Below are positions 1 to 10,689 of a stretch of 31,502 bases of DNA, one piece after another; within the stretch, counting starts at the first letter, position 1; every line of letters begins with the position of its first letter. The notes beneath the pieces were generated by a model. That model saw only the letters and a program-made list of their open reading frames with translations, was not told the DNA's origin and did not search any database. Where the stretch lies: positions 1-31,502 of the forward strand of contig JAHBMJ010001398.1 of NCBI GenBank assembly GCA_018398765.1. The letters are read 5' to 3'. Origin of the DNA: Chromera velia. Its lineage: Eukaryota; Sar; Chromeraceae. The position numbers and the translations under genes are program-made.

Positions 1-632
1 TGGTGGCGGGCACTTCAGGCATGGCGGCTCAACACCATTTTTGGCGGTGGCTTTCCGGGGCCTCCGCGCCCCCCGCGCGTATGTCTAAAAAAACGCATGC
101 AGGCGCGTGTGGTAAAAAAAGGAGCCGGTCAAGACTGCCAGGCTCATCAAATATCCCTGCCCGTCAAACAATAGCCTGGCCTGTCAAATATCTCTGGCCC
201 GTCAAATATTCCTGGCCCGTCAAACATTTATAGCCCGTCAAATGTCCTCAGCCAGATAATTTGAATTCCAAGGCACTCACCCTTTTCGTGGGTACGAGTC
301 ATATGGCGCGGCGCGCGTAAGGCACTCACCCGTAGCGTTTAGTTAATTTTTCGCTTGCGGGACCATTTTTGGTGGTAGCTTTCCGAGGCTCCCACCCCCC
401 CGTGCGTGTGTCTAAAAAAACGCATACAGGCGCGTGTGGCTAAAAAAAAAAAACTCACCCTTTTCGCGGGTGCGAGTCATATGGCGCGGCGTGCGCAAGG
501 CACTCACCCGTAGCGTTTAGTTAATTTTTCGTTTGCGGGACCATTTTTGGCGGTAGCTTTCCGGGGCCCCCGCACTCCCCTGCGCGTGTGTCTAAAAAAA
601 CGCATGCAGGCGCGTGTGGCTAAAAAAAAAGG
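1..632. repeat. 178-bp tandem repeat units
   Basis: Two adjacent copies of a 178-bp unit start near 275 and 453. Each contains CACTCACCC twice, the string AGTCATATGGCGCGGCG, and a tail of A-rich tracts around CGCATRCAGGCGCGTGTGG. A third partial copy of the tail is at 34-120, separated from the others by the short minisatellite at 133-245. There is no credible coding sequence. The first 30 bases also carry GGCGGG motifs like those in the transposon at 4183-6203. Confidence 0.8.
133..245 (+). repeat. ~18-bp minisatellite
   Basis: About six imperfect copies of an 18-19 bp unit resembling CTGGCCCGTCAAATATT follow one another. The small ORF running through it (3-233) is a by-product of the repeat and shows no recognisable domain. 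Confidence 0.75.
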
Positions 633-639
633 GCTCGCT

Positions 640-1594
640 GTATTAAGTATAGTAGATCTGACGCAGTGCCACTCTGTACGAATGGCCCGCGGAAAGCGAA
701 ATTAACTTTGTTTTCAATTGCATATGGCAGCGCGTGTGCGGGTTGCTCTCCGGAATATCGTAACGTATGTGTCTGAAGAACCACGATGGTGGGCAGAGAA
801 GAGAGGGAGGTCGAGAGCAGTGCTAGAAGCAATTAAATTGCAGTGCCCATTGCTTCAAGGAAGTCTGGTCAAACAATGATTGCAATCATTGCAATTAATT
901 GCCAATAATTGCAATCAGACTCAAATATATAGTTATTATTAAGCGAATTGGGGTATCAAATAGCAGTGTACAATGAAATACCAACTTAAATGTAAGCATT
1001 TATGAAATAAAATGATTATAAATCATCTAAAACAAACGTTTTATGACTTGCAACTTGGTGTTTTATGTTTTAAACTGTGAAAACTGTGTAAAATTTACCA
1101 AACAGTACCTAAACACGCCTAAACAACACATGACAACATATGAACAACACATAGCAACACATAAACAACGCATAAACAAAAATCGCAATTAATTGCAATT
1201 AAATGCTTCTCGCCTGCTCCTGGTAAACAATATGTTAAAAGTAGACTAGTATGAATGCCGTCTACTTCAGTCACTACTTTCAGTAAGTCTGAGTTCATGT
1301 TCATCGGCTACGAAGATTGGCTATCAAAGAGGATCTTGCCGTTTCCTCACAACAATCGTTTGTGTAAAAGCATGTATGAATTCATATGCATTCGCATTCG
1401 AAGAGACCATGCATGCATGCGTGCAGCTTGATCGAGCGGTGCGCAGCCCGCCCGGCACCTTCGGCCCCAGGCCCCCCGCGCATGCCCTACATCTTACAAT
1501 CACCCCTTTTGGAGGAGAATACGAATCGACTTCGAACTCATTTGCATGGAATGTACTTTGTCTGTCTGTCTGTGTGCATCAATTTTGTATGCAT
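640..1594. other. AT-rich non-coding segment
   Basis: No gene is visible. The segment holds several copies of an AATTGCAATTAATTGC-type motif (about 826-925 and 1181-1210) in inverted arrangement, and a run of AACAACACATA-like short repeats at about 1110-1176. It lies directly downstream of the Copia RNase H on the minus strand, where a 3' LTR would be expected. I found no matching copy on the other side of the element, so I do not call an LTR. Confidence 0.5.
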
Positions 1595-2338
1595 CTATTT
1601 CATCTTTGCATGCAAGTCATCGAGCTGCTCAAGAATATACTCCAACATGCCCTGCATCTTTGGTTCTGATTCACATCGGCCAGAAGCCAACTGCGCAAGG
1701 AGTGGCTGACTATCAGTAAGCAGACACATACGAGGAGCGATACCCCACAATATTTCAATAAAATGCACCCAACCAAAACTATTCTTCACCCCGTCATGAA
1801 ATGCAAGCAATTCAGCGCTTATTGTCGAACTGAGCTTTCGATCACATTTCTTTGACTTCCAAGCAAACAGGTTTGATTCATCATGATTCTTCAATGCATG
1901 ATGCAAAATTAATAAATCTGTCTTGGATACCAGCTGTACTTCATACCCCAGTCTCCTTTCATGCGTATACTGCTCATATGAAGCATCGACCCAGATTAAA
2001 AGAACCATTCCATTCTCTTTGGTCACCGGTTTGAACTTTAAGCCGGCCGCACACTCCTTGATGTGTGAGATCACTTTCCACACTGCAAGCACTGTCTTTG
2101 CTGAAGGACGAGTTGCCCATCAAGAGAGATGAGAGAAAAAAAATGCATGCTTAGGTTCAGTTTTCACTGCCCAACCCACCAGACCCAACAAACGCTGCAT
2201 TTGAGACTGAAGCGATGAATCGATTTCATTTTCTTCTGGCTTCTTCAAGTCTGCATTTCCAATCGGCTTGCTTGCCTTCTTGTCTTCACATTCAGGCAGA
2301 GCACGCACATATTCTTCCTGACTGAGGGTCATTTCTTT
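1595..2338 (-). pseudogene. Copia RT C-terminus and RNase H
   Basis: After the insertion boundary this segment resumes the RT thumb/connection and runs into RNase H. The RNase H catalytic acids are visible in WVDASY (D), SSTISAELLAFHDG (E) and LLTDSQPLLAQLASG (D), in the order and spacing of Copia RNase H. One in-frame TGA at 2120-2122 separates the connection from RNase H; otherwise the frame is continuous. The reading frame ends at 1595-1597, taken as the end of pol. Confidence 0.85.
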
Positions 2339-2353
2339 CTTTGTACGGTCATA

Positions 2354-2906
2354 GCCGTAAAGTGGATCCAAGTTGCCTGTGGAAGTATTGTTTGTGTATG
2401 CTAATTGTTTTAATTGTTTTTTGTTAAAGCAAGTATGTGTGTGGTGCGTGATGCGCCGCGAGGTAGTATGCTTTGGCCCTGACTTCAGGATCTTTCTGGC
2501 ACCGCTTTCGCTTACGCTCTGCCTATGTTGCATCCATGTTTTTTCTTGTAGTTTCTTTCATGTCGTGCTTTTCATGAGTTTCCTTCTGAAGTGTGCATAC
2601 GCGACCCGTCGTGTCTCTGGACGGGATTTTTCTTCTCTGGGTTTCTTTTGGTAACAGAAGAGCATCGCCTTTCAGTGTCATGTCCGGTCTCGGTTCTTCC
2701 GGGTCTTCGCTTCCCTTGCTTGAGTGCGCTTGCCTCTCTAGGCCTGGCGTTAGTCAATTAGCAATCGATCGAGGTTCCGTCTGGATGACCCGGCCTCCAT
2801 GTCAAGTGGCTCTGGTCGGTGCCTAGGTTTCTGACCCTATGGTGTACGCTTCTAGGGCATAAACCTATGCCGGCGCCTAGGCCTGGCGGTGAGCTCAATT
2901 ACTTAC
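2354..2906 (-). mobile_element. 553-bp introner-like insertion in Copia RT
   Basis: The RT reading frame is interrupted by 553 bp flanked by a 15-bp direct duplication (2339-2353 and 2907-2921) that differs at one base. Read on the minus strand, the inserted sequence begins GTAAGT immediately after one copy of the duplication, and the other copy ends in AG. A GT-AG intron (2906-2339) would therefore remove the insert plus one duplication copy and restore the RT frame exactly. Internally there is an imperfect direct repeat around TAGGCCTGGCG (about 2736 and 2875). I saw no clear terminal inverted repeat and no transposase. It could instead be a simple non-autonomous insertion with fortuitous splice signals. 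Confidence 0.6.
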
Positions 2907-2921
2907 CTTTGTACGGTTATA

Positions 2922-3497
2922 CTTTAGCTGCATGCCAATAAACCCATGAGTGCCCCCATCATTGACCCTTTCTGGCTCATCCATTTCGAACTGCTTTCGG
3001 ATTTCATCCATCAAAGAAGAAACAGAAGGACCAAAAACAAGAAGATCATCAATATGCATCAACATTAATACATTCGGCGTACCTTTGCTGTCTTTCTTTA
3101 CAAGAATTGACTCGCTAATCTCACTCCACCTATTCTCTTTAGCTCGGCCCTTGAAGTGCCTCGTATAGAGACGAGGCCCATCAGCCTATCCGTATACGAC
3201 TCTGAGAGTCTTCACAATGGAACCAGCAACAAGTCTTAGACCTGAATAAACATGAAGGGGAAGGTCAGAAGGGAGCTCGACCCAGAGTGGTGTGTCTGTC
3301 GGTGCTTGTAAAAAACTTGTGCGGATGTCTGTCTTTGCTGATTCCCACCCCTGACTGAGAACAAAAATCAAAGTAAGACAAAGTTGGCTCTGCTCAGCAG
3401 TGCCACTGTACGTTTCAACTAGAGTGAAGTCTCTTTTATCTTGAAACCCTTTAAGAGCTAAACGAGACTTTGCAACTCTTCTTCCGTCTTTCAGTTT
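2922..3497 (-). pseudogene. Copia reverse transcriptase, N-terminal and palm region
   Basis: The order is RRVAKSRLALKGFQ (Copia K.RLVAKGF motif), then TDIRTSFLQAP (first catalytic Asp, equivalent to LDVKTAFLNG), then VELPSDLP, KTLRVVYG, and the catalytic HIDDLLVFG at about 3056-3030, equivalent to YVDDLL. Two in-frame TAG codons interrupt it, at 3498-3500 on entry and at 3186-3188 after VVYG. The frame is otherwise open to the insertion boundary at 2921. HIDD in place of YVDD is a mild departure from consensus. Confidence 0.85.
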
Positions 3498-3500
3498 CTA

Positions 3501-4182
3501 TGTCCTCACCCACTTCAGCTGCACACTTGGATATATACCTTTCTTGCTGAGAGAAGAGACATTATGTACCGAATATTCAAACCATCTCCTCAGTTCCTTT
3601 TCATTTGCTTCGTGGTGCGAACCTGACTTGATTTCCTTCTCGGTTGCTGGGACCTGTCCCTTCGCTGCATTCTCCTTCACTTCACCCAAATACACCCCCC
3701 GCTTATGCATAGAGAGAATAGAAGAAAGGATAGAGTCAAGAAGATCACTTCGTTCATCTTCCTTTTCTTTCTGTCTTTCTTTTCTCAGCTGGGCTATTCT
3801 GCCTGACTTTCTCACTGACTGTCTTATTCTGGAAATCCCCAGGGAAGCCGCTGCTCTGTCTGTCTCTTCGTGAATCTGTTCGCGCAGGGCCGCAAACGCA
3901 CCTGTCGGCTCACCCCCGACCTTGTCATCTTCAGAATCGGAGTCAATCTCTTCTGCCTCTTCGAGACCTAGATCTACAGGGGAGTCTGGGGGAACCAAGG
4001 CGTCCTTTCTGAAAATAGAGTCTTTATCTGACCACTCGGACGACTCTGCTGCTTCTGACTGCGTTTTGTCTCTCACTCCGTCTCCAGCCCTCATTTCGAC
4101 TTCGTCTGCACCCCCCACTACTGAATCTTTAACCTCTGGAGCGAGGTCGCTGGACAATTGCTGCAGGGATTCTGGGCTGAGA
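3501..4182 (-). pseudogene. Copia pol linker, downstream part
   Basis: This is an open stretch rich in acidic and serine residues, followed by basic sequence. It is typical of the poorly conserved linker between Copia integrase and RT. The ORF predicted here extends to 4274, but its first ~30 codons belong to the inserted DNA transposon; the Copia part starts at 4182. The same frame continues upstream at 6204, on the far side of the transposon. Confidence 0.7.
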
Positions 4183-6203
4183 CTAGGGGGTAGCACTATG
4201 TTACTGTATAAGGGCGACCCTAAGTTTATACTTTCTCTAGCAAAAAATCTAGACATGGCGGGCACTTTGTTCATATACCAATCTTTTTTTTTACATTCTA
4301 AAGTGCTGATTGGAGCTAATAGAACTGATGGCGGGTTACATTTTCACTTCAAAAAATTGGTTCAAAGTTATGTCGCCACGATTTGGCGGGGTGGCGGGCA
4401 GCTTGACCTGGCGGGGCCTGATTATCTCTCTAAGGTCAGACCCCCCCGCCAATAAAGCAAACCCCCGCCAGAAGACAGACTTCCAGTCTGCCTTTCCTCC
4501 GCCCGCCTCCCGCTAGCCACCCGCCAGCCCCCCGCCAGCCTAGGTATTCAACTATTTCAATTACGATTAAGATTTTATAGGTAAGATCATACAAAACATA
4601 TAATAAAAACATAGATTACATAAATATTTCAGGCTAAAGGAATGTAGTTCATCCTAAAAAGCTTAAATCCGGTGAAATTAAGTGTGATTACGGGAAAAAA
4701 TAATCATATACCCCCCCTTTTATGGTATGTCTCTTATAACTGATTACGGATTATGAGATTACGACATCTTTTGAAAGACCACCAATATTTTTTTTCCTTG
4801 CATGCCGTTACCCATCTCCCAGAAAGCACAAAGCTTCCCGCTGTAGCTCGTATAAAAGACAATAAAAATTATTAATTCTCTTCTTCTGTAGTCTTTTGAA
4901 CGCCTATCAGGCGCTATCAAGGATTCAGGCTAGGGATTTAGGGGCAAAGGGAAGGGGGGAGACTGATGGAAGACTCTCTGAGGTGTTGAGTTGACTACTC
5001 GGCCTCTCTCAGGAGGCCGCAGAGCAACAGCAGCCGCCGCGAGCCTGGTTCTATTGCAGCTCAAAATTTGCCTTAATATTGTTGGTCTTGCTGTTATTTT
5101 TATTGGTTGCACCATGCAAAAGTCGTAGGAAAAAGTTAAGGAAAAAGTCTATTCATTGAGGAGGATGAGCTGCAAAAAGTTGAAGAAATGTTCAAAAAGC
5201 TCCTCACAAAGGACCTTGATGTTGTCATCGATGTTGAAATTGAAGTCTAGTGATGACATTTAATTTATTGCATCATGATGGTTTTCTTTTGTTTTTTGAA
5301 GGAGGGTCCAGAGAAGGGGGCTGTTTACCCTATTTTACTATATATTATGGATTACGAGTTTACGAGCCCTTTCTAGATATCACCTGGAAACAAGACTTTC
5401 ATCGCAGATTACAAGCGAACTAGTGAGCATTTTGATGAGATGTTGACTTTGTTTGAAGTAATTTAATGTAATAAGTCCTAAAAAAATGGTTTTTAGTGTA
5501 GGGGTCACGTTAAATACTAATATACCCTATGTGTAACCCCTAAAATTCATCCAGTAATATTTTAAGTCGATTACCCTAGCCTGCCAGCCCCCTCTTACCT
5601 CCCGCCAACCTCCAACACGCCTCCCTACAGTTTGTTTACGCAGTGACTGTCCTCTCTACCCATACCCACTGGTTGGCATACTTTCCTTCAAACGAAAAAT
5701 ACTTCCTCAATTCGATTCTTTTTATAAGAAACCTGTCCCTTGTAACCGAAGGACCCATGATCCATTTATATTCTGATCCATGATCCATGTTTAAAGAAAT
5801 GGAATGACATGGAACATGAAGAAGCAACAGACACAGGGGGATGAGCTTGACTTGTCTTTGGTGTGGGTCACTGAGAGCCTCAGGTAAGTGTTCATTTTTC
5901 TTGGTGGGGATTGACTGTCTCTGGCGGGACGTGGTGGGGCAAACATACTGGTGGGAGGTGAAGGTTTGTCACAGTCCATCCCCGCCATAAAAAGCCCCGC
6001 CAGATCGTGGCGACACTACCTTTGAACAAGAATTTCTCATAAACTAGAAAGCATGAATGGCCCGCCACCATAGAAATCAAATCTCCAGTATGTTCTATAT
6101 CTATAACTTTTATATAGCATAAGTCTAAACTATCATCCTAACTAGTTAGAAAGCCCGCCAAACTAGGGGTACTTATAATGTTTATCCTAGTGCTACCCTC
6201 TAG
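4183..6203. mobile_element. Non-autonomous MULE-like DNA transposon, 2,021 bp
   Basis: The element begins CTAGGGGGTAGCACTA (4183-4198) and ends with the inverse complement TAGTGCTACCCTCTAG (6188-6203), 15 of 16 bases matching. It is flanked by a perfect 9-bp direct duplication, GGGCTGAGA, at 4174-4182 and 6204-6212. Similarity between the ends continues discontinuously: the block TCAAAGxTAxTGTCGCCACG appears near 4363-4383 and inverted near 6009-6029. Both subterminal zones carry many TGGCGGG/CCCGCCA motifs. A 9-bp duplication with long degenerate inverted ends fits Mutator-like elements. No transposase ORF is visible, so it depended on another copy. The centre is AT-rich. Confidence 0.85.
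5140..5250 (+). pseudogene. Short coding-like fragment inside the transposon
   Basis: A 36-codon open stretch with an acidic, heptad-like composition (contains EEDELQKVEEMFKKLLTKDL and ends in IDVEIEV) stands out from the AT-rich interior. It has no start codon and is preceded by a TAA at 5137-5139. It could be a captured exon fragment of the kind seen in Pack-MULEs, or a chance ORF. No family is recognised. Confidence 0.25.
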
Positions 6204-6523
6204 GGGCTGAGAGAAAGATCAAGAGAAATCTCAAAGCGCTTCATCACTTCTTCAGGCTTCATCTCACACATACTCTCATAGTTCAGCTTGCCTTCCTTAT
6301 CAAAGGAAAAACGGGAGACGAGAAGCTGAGCCTGTCTATTGACTGAGGCTTCTCTGAGAACACGAGCGGGAAAGAACGCCCCATCTTGCTTCTGTGCAAT
6401 GATTCCTTTCAGGGAACAAGGCTCAATTGGGGCAGCAGATGCGTCTGCTTCTGCTTCTGCTGGCGGCTCTCCAAAGGTAGAGAAAGGCTCTTCAACCTCC
6501 TCACACTCATCTGACAAGACCAC
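6204..6523 (-). pseudogene. Copia pol linker, upstream part
   Basis: An open acidic/serine-rich stretch ends with the residues EISLDLSLSP at the transposon junction. The downstream half at 4182 resumes in the same frame, so the transposon inserted into a then-continuous pol frame. It lies between the integrase C-terminus and RT. Confidence 0.7.
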
Positions 6524-6779
6524 TGTCTCTCCTTAGAGCTCGAGCTCTTCAAGTCCTTCTTTTATACGCTCTTGTACATCTCTGGTCTTAGCCACTCCTT
6601 CTCTTCCTTTAGTGCCTTCATACCTACAGCCTTCATACTCTACAACGCCATTCCAGTATCGCAGAGAGACACGACTGGGGTAGACTTTCAAGGCCTTCTA
6701 CTGACCTCTCTCTCTGTATATAACAGAAACAACTTTGGAAGAAAGGATACGGTGACCGCCAAAAATAGTAAAAACTGGC

Positions 6780-7920
6780 TCACCTTAACGCTTTCCTCCC
6801 CCACGGTCGCCTCTCGGATCGATAACTTTTACTTCGTCTCCGAGAGAAAGCGGGAAAATACCTGGTTTGACCCCTCAGACTGCTTTGTGGGAGGAGCAGC
6901 CACGAGACACAGAGGCGGTCTCGTTGAGCTGTTGTGCTACTTCTGAGGTAAAAGCAGGCCATATGTAGAGAGGCACACGTTTTTGCAAACAGAACTTCAG
7001 CAGGGCTCTTTTAATCACCCTGTTTTTCCTTTCAACTGCCCCCTGCAACTCAGGTACATAGGTAACACCGGGGTCCTACGCTGCCCCCAGAGACCGAATG
7101 GCAGCCTGGTACTCTTCTCCTTGGAATGCCTTGGAACTCCCCCCCATTGTCTGTTGCGACTGCCTTTGGCAGTCCTTTCCTGCACGCCTCCCATCTCCTT
7201 CCCCATGAGAGCAAATGAGAGGCTGCCTCGCTCTTCCAGCGTAAAAGCCAGAGGAAAATACACCCAGTGGCTTCATCTACGATTTAATTTACTGATAGGT
7301 ACCTGTACCGCCCTCTCCCGACTGTTTTCAGTTCGGTAAGGTTATGAAATATTCGTCTGTTAAAAAGAGACGATGGAGACAGACGAGCGGCTTTCTTCCA
7401 TTCTGCCTGGGGAGAGCTTTTCTGGTTCTTCCTACCCAAAAATCTGTATGTTTTCATTGAAAGGAACTCTCTTTTCTTACTTGTTTCTTCCTGCCTTCAG
7501 CTTTCTATCTTTCTCTTCCTTTCTGTCTCCGTTTTCCTCTTTCTTCTTAGCTTTCTGTGGAATGCCTCTCTTTATCAAATTTAACAATAAGCACTCCACG
7601 CATCTGTTGCCTGTCTCTGTGCACTTAGAAGAAGAAAAACCTTTCACACCATTCTCAAGAAGAGTCACCCCGAGGTCCTCCCCTACAGCGTGTCTGAAGT
7701 GAAGATAAAAAAGAAAAAGAAGTCTGTCTCTCTTGGCCTGACTCAAAGAGCTCACTTTATTTCCTGAGAGAGCAAAAGAAACTTTCTGAGGGAGAGAAGA
7801 AGTAATAGCAAGAGAGACAGCAAGCGAACGAGCATATGCAAACGTATTAATCATGGGAAGTTTATCACCCCACCTCATTGGCATCTTAAATTTTCTTCCT
7901 TCCTTGTCTCCTAGCTCCAC
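6780..7920 (-). pseudogene. Copia integrase with HHCC domain, frameshifted
   Basis: At 7701-7591 the sequence LHFRH followed by CVEC about 30 residues later matches the pre-integrase HHCC zinc-binding domain. Further on, fragments in different frames correspond to the integrase core: a TDNGGEF-like block and QGEEYQAAIRSLG near 7180-7080, then a block equivalent to the QNGxAER catalytic-Glu motif near 7030. At least two frameshifts separate these pieces, so the DDE site cannot be translated in one frame. Confidence 0.65.
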
Positions 7921-8330
7921 TCAACCGTTCTTGCAGAACCTTGATGGAACTTTTGCGCAGCCAAGCAATGGGAGACGCACTCGAGAAGAAACGATCCCTT
8001 CAAGCGTCACTACCCTCACCTGTCTATGCAGGGAAGGGAAAAGGATGTGCAATTTCTTCATTGTCATGTTTTTCGATTCTGCCTCATCTGAAGCAAGCTC
8101 AACATCAACCTTTCTATCTGTGTTTTCGACAACAAAGGCTTCAAAACATGGAGGGAAAAGAGAGATATCAACGTCTGTGTCTGCAACCACATCGAACTTT
8201 CCTTTCTTAGAATGGAAACTCTTTTTCTGGTAAGCAGTAGCACAGTAAATGACAGCAGCTCACAAACAATCACAACGTCTGGCAATGTTTACATTCGAAC
8301 ACTGAGCTGACCAATTTAGAAACCCCATGA
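7921..8330 (-). pseudogene. Copia protease region, unrecognisable core
   Basis: This lies between the gag zinc knuckle and the integrase HHCC, where the aspartic protease should be. Open segments exist (for example 8190-7921), but I cannot see the expected D-S/T-G active-site triplet, and frame changes are present. The assignment rests on position only. Confidence 0.4.
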
Positions 8331-8334
8331 GTTG

Positions 8335-9360
8335 GAATCAGAGGACTGAGCCCCCTCTCTTCTCTTCACAGCCGCGTTGCCCGCCTTCTCGGGTCTTCCT
8401 TTCTTTGGGTTTCTATACATAGATGGCAGATGCCCCTTCTGGTTGCACTTATCGCACTGCACTCCAAGTGCTGTGCAGTCCTTCATCCGTTCGTACCACT
8501 TTCCTCCAAACCTGCCGCACTTTCTCTGGGACTCCGAGTCGGACCTGTCACCTCTGTCTGACTGAGTGCTCCGAGAGTCGAGCTCTCGTCTCTTGGGTGA
8601 CTTTCCCCTGGCTAAGGCCTTCTTCCAACCCCCTTGCTTCTCTGAGGACCGCCCTGCATGGGCAGAGGAGGAGGAAGGCTTAAAGGCAGAGGAGCCTCCC
8701 TGCGTAGCTGCCTATAGGAGTTGGCCAGGATGATGGCCTGCTTCCAGATGTCGGTGAACTTCATTTTGTTGAGGTCGGCACCTTCATCTGCGTCGAGCAT
8801 CTTCTCTGTAACATGATGATAGATCTTGTCCCACTCCTCTGACGTGGCAATCTATCAGAAGGTGTTTGTATACTGCTCCTCATCTGGGAAATAGTGGGCG
8901 TTGTTCACCTCTGTCAGCACTCTTTAGTACACCTGCATCGCTTCGAGAAGATTAGATGCACCCCTTCTCTTCAACCCCTTGAACTTCTTCTTCATGGACT
9001 CTTTGTAATTTACCTCTAGAACGAGGTACATCCTGCGCAGATGGATAAAAAGATCGGGACCCTCAACACCTGCTGTTGCCAACGTGTCAAGGTCATGTTG
9101 CATCTCCAAGAAACCCGATTTCTTGGCAGCATAAAGGAGGCCGACATAGGATCCTTTAGTCAAGCCTGAGGCCAAGGATCCAAATACATAGATCGAAAGG
9201 AAGAGCAAAGAGTGACACCTTTCTTTTCTTCGTTCATTTCCAGAGTAACTGTTTCTTGGACCCCAGGGCCCCAGAAAACTGTTTGAAGGGATCGACTACA
9301 ATGCGCTACCGTACGTGGCCTGGGACGATTGGGACTCTGTAGATCCTCCAATAAGGTCAT
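8335..9360 (-). pseudogene. Copia Gag with degenerate zinc knuckle
   Basis: A helical Gag-like segment lies at 9208-8924 and continues with stops and a frameshift through 8800-8612. A charged RS-rich stretch follows, then a CCHC zinc knuckle at 8456-8415 reading C-x2-C-x4-H-x4-Y: CDKCNQKGHLPSMY. The final cysteine is replaced by tyrosine (TAT; TGT would give Cys), which would abolish zinc binding. The first ATG of the track is at 9360, but an upstream start cannot be excluded. Confidence 0.65.
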
Positions 9361-9378
9361 GCGATCACATTAACTCCC

Positions 9379-10640
9379 GTGCGGGCGATAGATAAACATA
9401 GCGGGAAGGCCCTAGGGCGGAACATATCAATCAATCAATCAAATCAATCCCGTGTATTGGCAGAGTTGCGCACATTCTGCAGTCCTGAATGGGATCTCCA
9501 AGTTCTACGCATCCATGTGCAAGACCCGTCGAACACAAAACGGATTAAAGTACCTCCGCGCTTTGAAGTGTGGAGGTTTATACCAGAAAAGAGTCTGTTT
9601 GTTGTGTGTTGGGAGAAGTTTGCCTTAGCCAATGGGGGGGACAGAATCAAGGGGGAGAGTCGGAGAGCCGATTGGCCAAAGGAGAAGCAGAGACAGAGTG
9701 CTCTTCCTGATAAGCCAATAGACGATGGACTGTCAGATAGAATTTCTTTTCTGGTTGCCACTACTTTGCGGTGGGTAGCAGATCCAATGAATGCGAAGTT
9801 AGACTCTCTGTACATGCACAGGGGGCTAGAGCATTGGCGAAAAGTACCCAACCATGTGGGAGAAAAAGATAAGGTGAGGCTCAAATTTTGGGGAGCGATG
9901 ACCGACAAAGCTCTTCAAGCGAAAAAATTGATCAACTGTGGAACACCCAACCCCTTTTCCGACCCCTGCAGCTGCTGGACTGTGAGCAGATTGACTCCAT
10001 GAAGCGATCTGCGCTTCACACGGTTGCCGACATTGCATGGAAGCCACACTGGGAAGTTGATGCTCTTCATGAAAAGGAAGTGCGAACAGTCTCAGAAGTG
10101 CTGAAGGGTGCCAGGAAAGAGGCCACAATAGTTAGTGAACGTTTGACTGATTCAGATTTTGAATTTTGCTCGTTCATAAATTTTCTTTTCTTGCACCCAC
10201 CTTTCATAATCCCAATGAAAGTCGAAAAAAAAAAACGAGTCCTATTTTTGTTTTCCCTTGTTATCGCAATTTGAAGAATATTAGCACTGCACACCACAGT
10301 CAAATTGAATAAAAGTGCTGTTACTAACATACTGTGATTCACATGCACCACTTGTTTGCTTCTGATGAGCTACAGCAAGCCGGCATGGATCGCATTGCCA
10401 TTGTGCAGTTCCAAAAGTGGCAAAAAACGATGCGGAAGATCAAGGGTCTGCAGTTGAAATTGGCTCGGATGCAGGACGTCATAGGATAACACACAGTAAA
10501 TGAGGCGTTCAAAGGGGGGCAGAGCAAAGCGGTGGAAGTGGTGAGCCAACAGTTGAGTCGCGAAAAGGAGAAGGAAAAGGACTTGCGGAAGAACGCTTTA
10601 GCGCTGGTGTCGAGTCAGTTGTCAGATCCCCCATCCGCCT
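9379..10640 (+). pseudogene. Unidentified broken ORF, head-to-head with Copia gag
   Basis: A protein-like plus-strand frame runs from 9379 (contains SPEWDLQVLRIHVQDPSNTK and LRWVADPMNAKLDSLYMHRG) to about 9950. It then shifts frame and continues to about 10270 (contains DIAWKPHWEVDALHEKEVR). After a ~90-bp AT-rich stretch, a related-looking basic helical segment continues at 10343-10640 with a TAA at about 10486. Composition changes after 10650. I recognise no domain; it may be a retroelement accessory ORF or a dead host gene. The 10150-10342 gap could be an intron, but no convincing splice pair was found. Confidence 0.45.
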
Positions 10641-10689
10641 CAGTGCTTCCTCATCAAGCTTCCGAGTGGGATTCCCAACCCAGCCCCGT

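Larger units (their letters stand above)
1595..9360 (-). mobile_element. Decayed Ty1/Copia retrotransposon with nested insertions
   Basis: Reading the minus strand from right to left gives the Copia order: gag with a zinc knuckle, a degraded protease region, an HHCC plus integrase region, a long acidic linker, RT, then RNase H. Integrase before RT is the Copia/Pseudoviridae arrangement. After removing the two insertions (2354-2906 and 4183-6203) the internal region is about 5.2 kb, a normal size. Gag and integrase carry several frameshifts, while linker, RT and RNase H stay in one frame broken only by point stops. LTRs, primer-binding site and polypurine tract were not recognised. The copy cannot be autonomous. 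Confidence 0.85.

Noticed and set aside
826-1211. Small inverted-repeat element (AGAAGCA...TGCTTCT)
   Set aside because: The ends are AT-rich and only loosely matched, and there is no target duplication.
841-1594. 3' LTR of the Copia element
   Set aside because: The position is right, but no matching copy was found upstream of gag, so an LTR pair cannot be shown.
3498-4274. A 258-aa free-standing gene
   Set aside because: Its first ~30 codons come from the inserted DNA transposon and the rest is the Copia pol linker.
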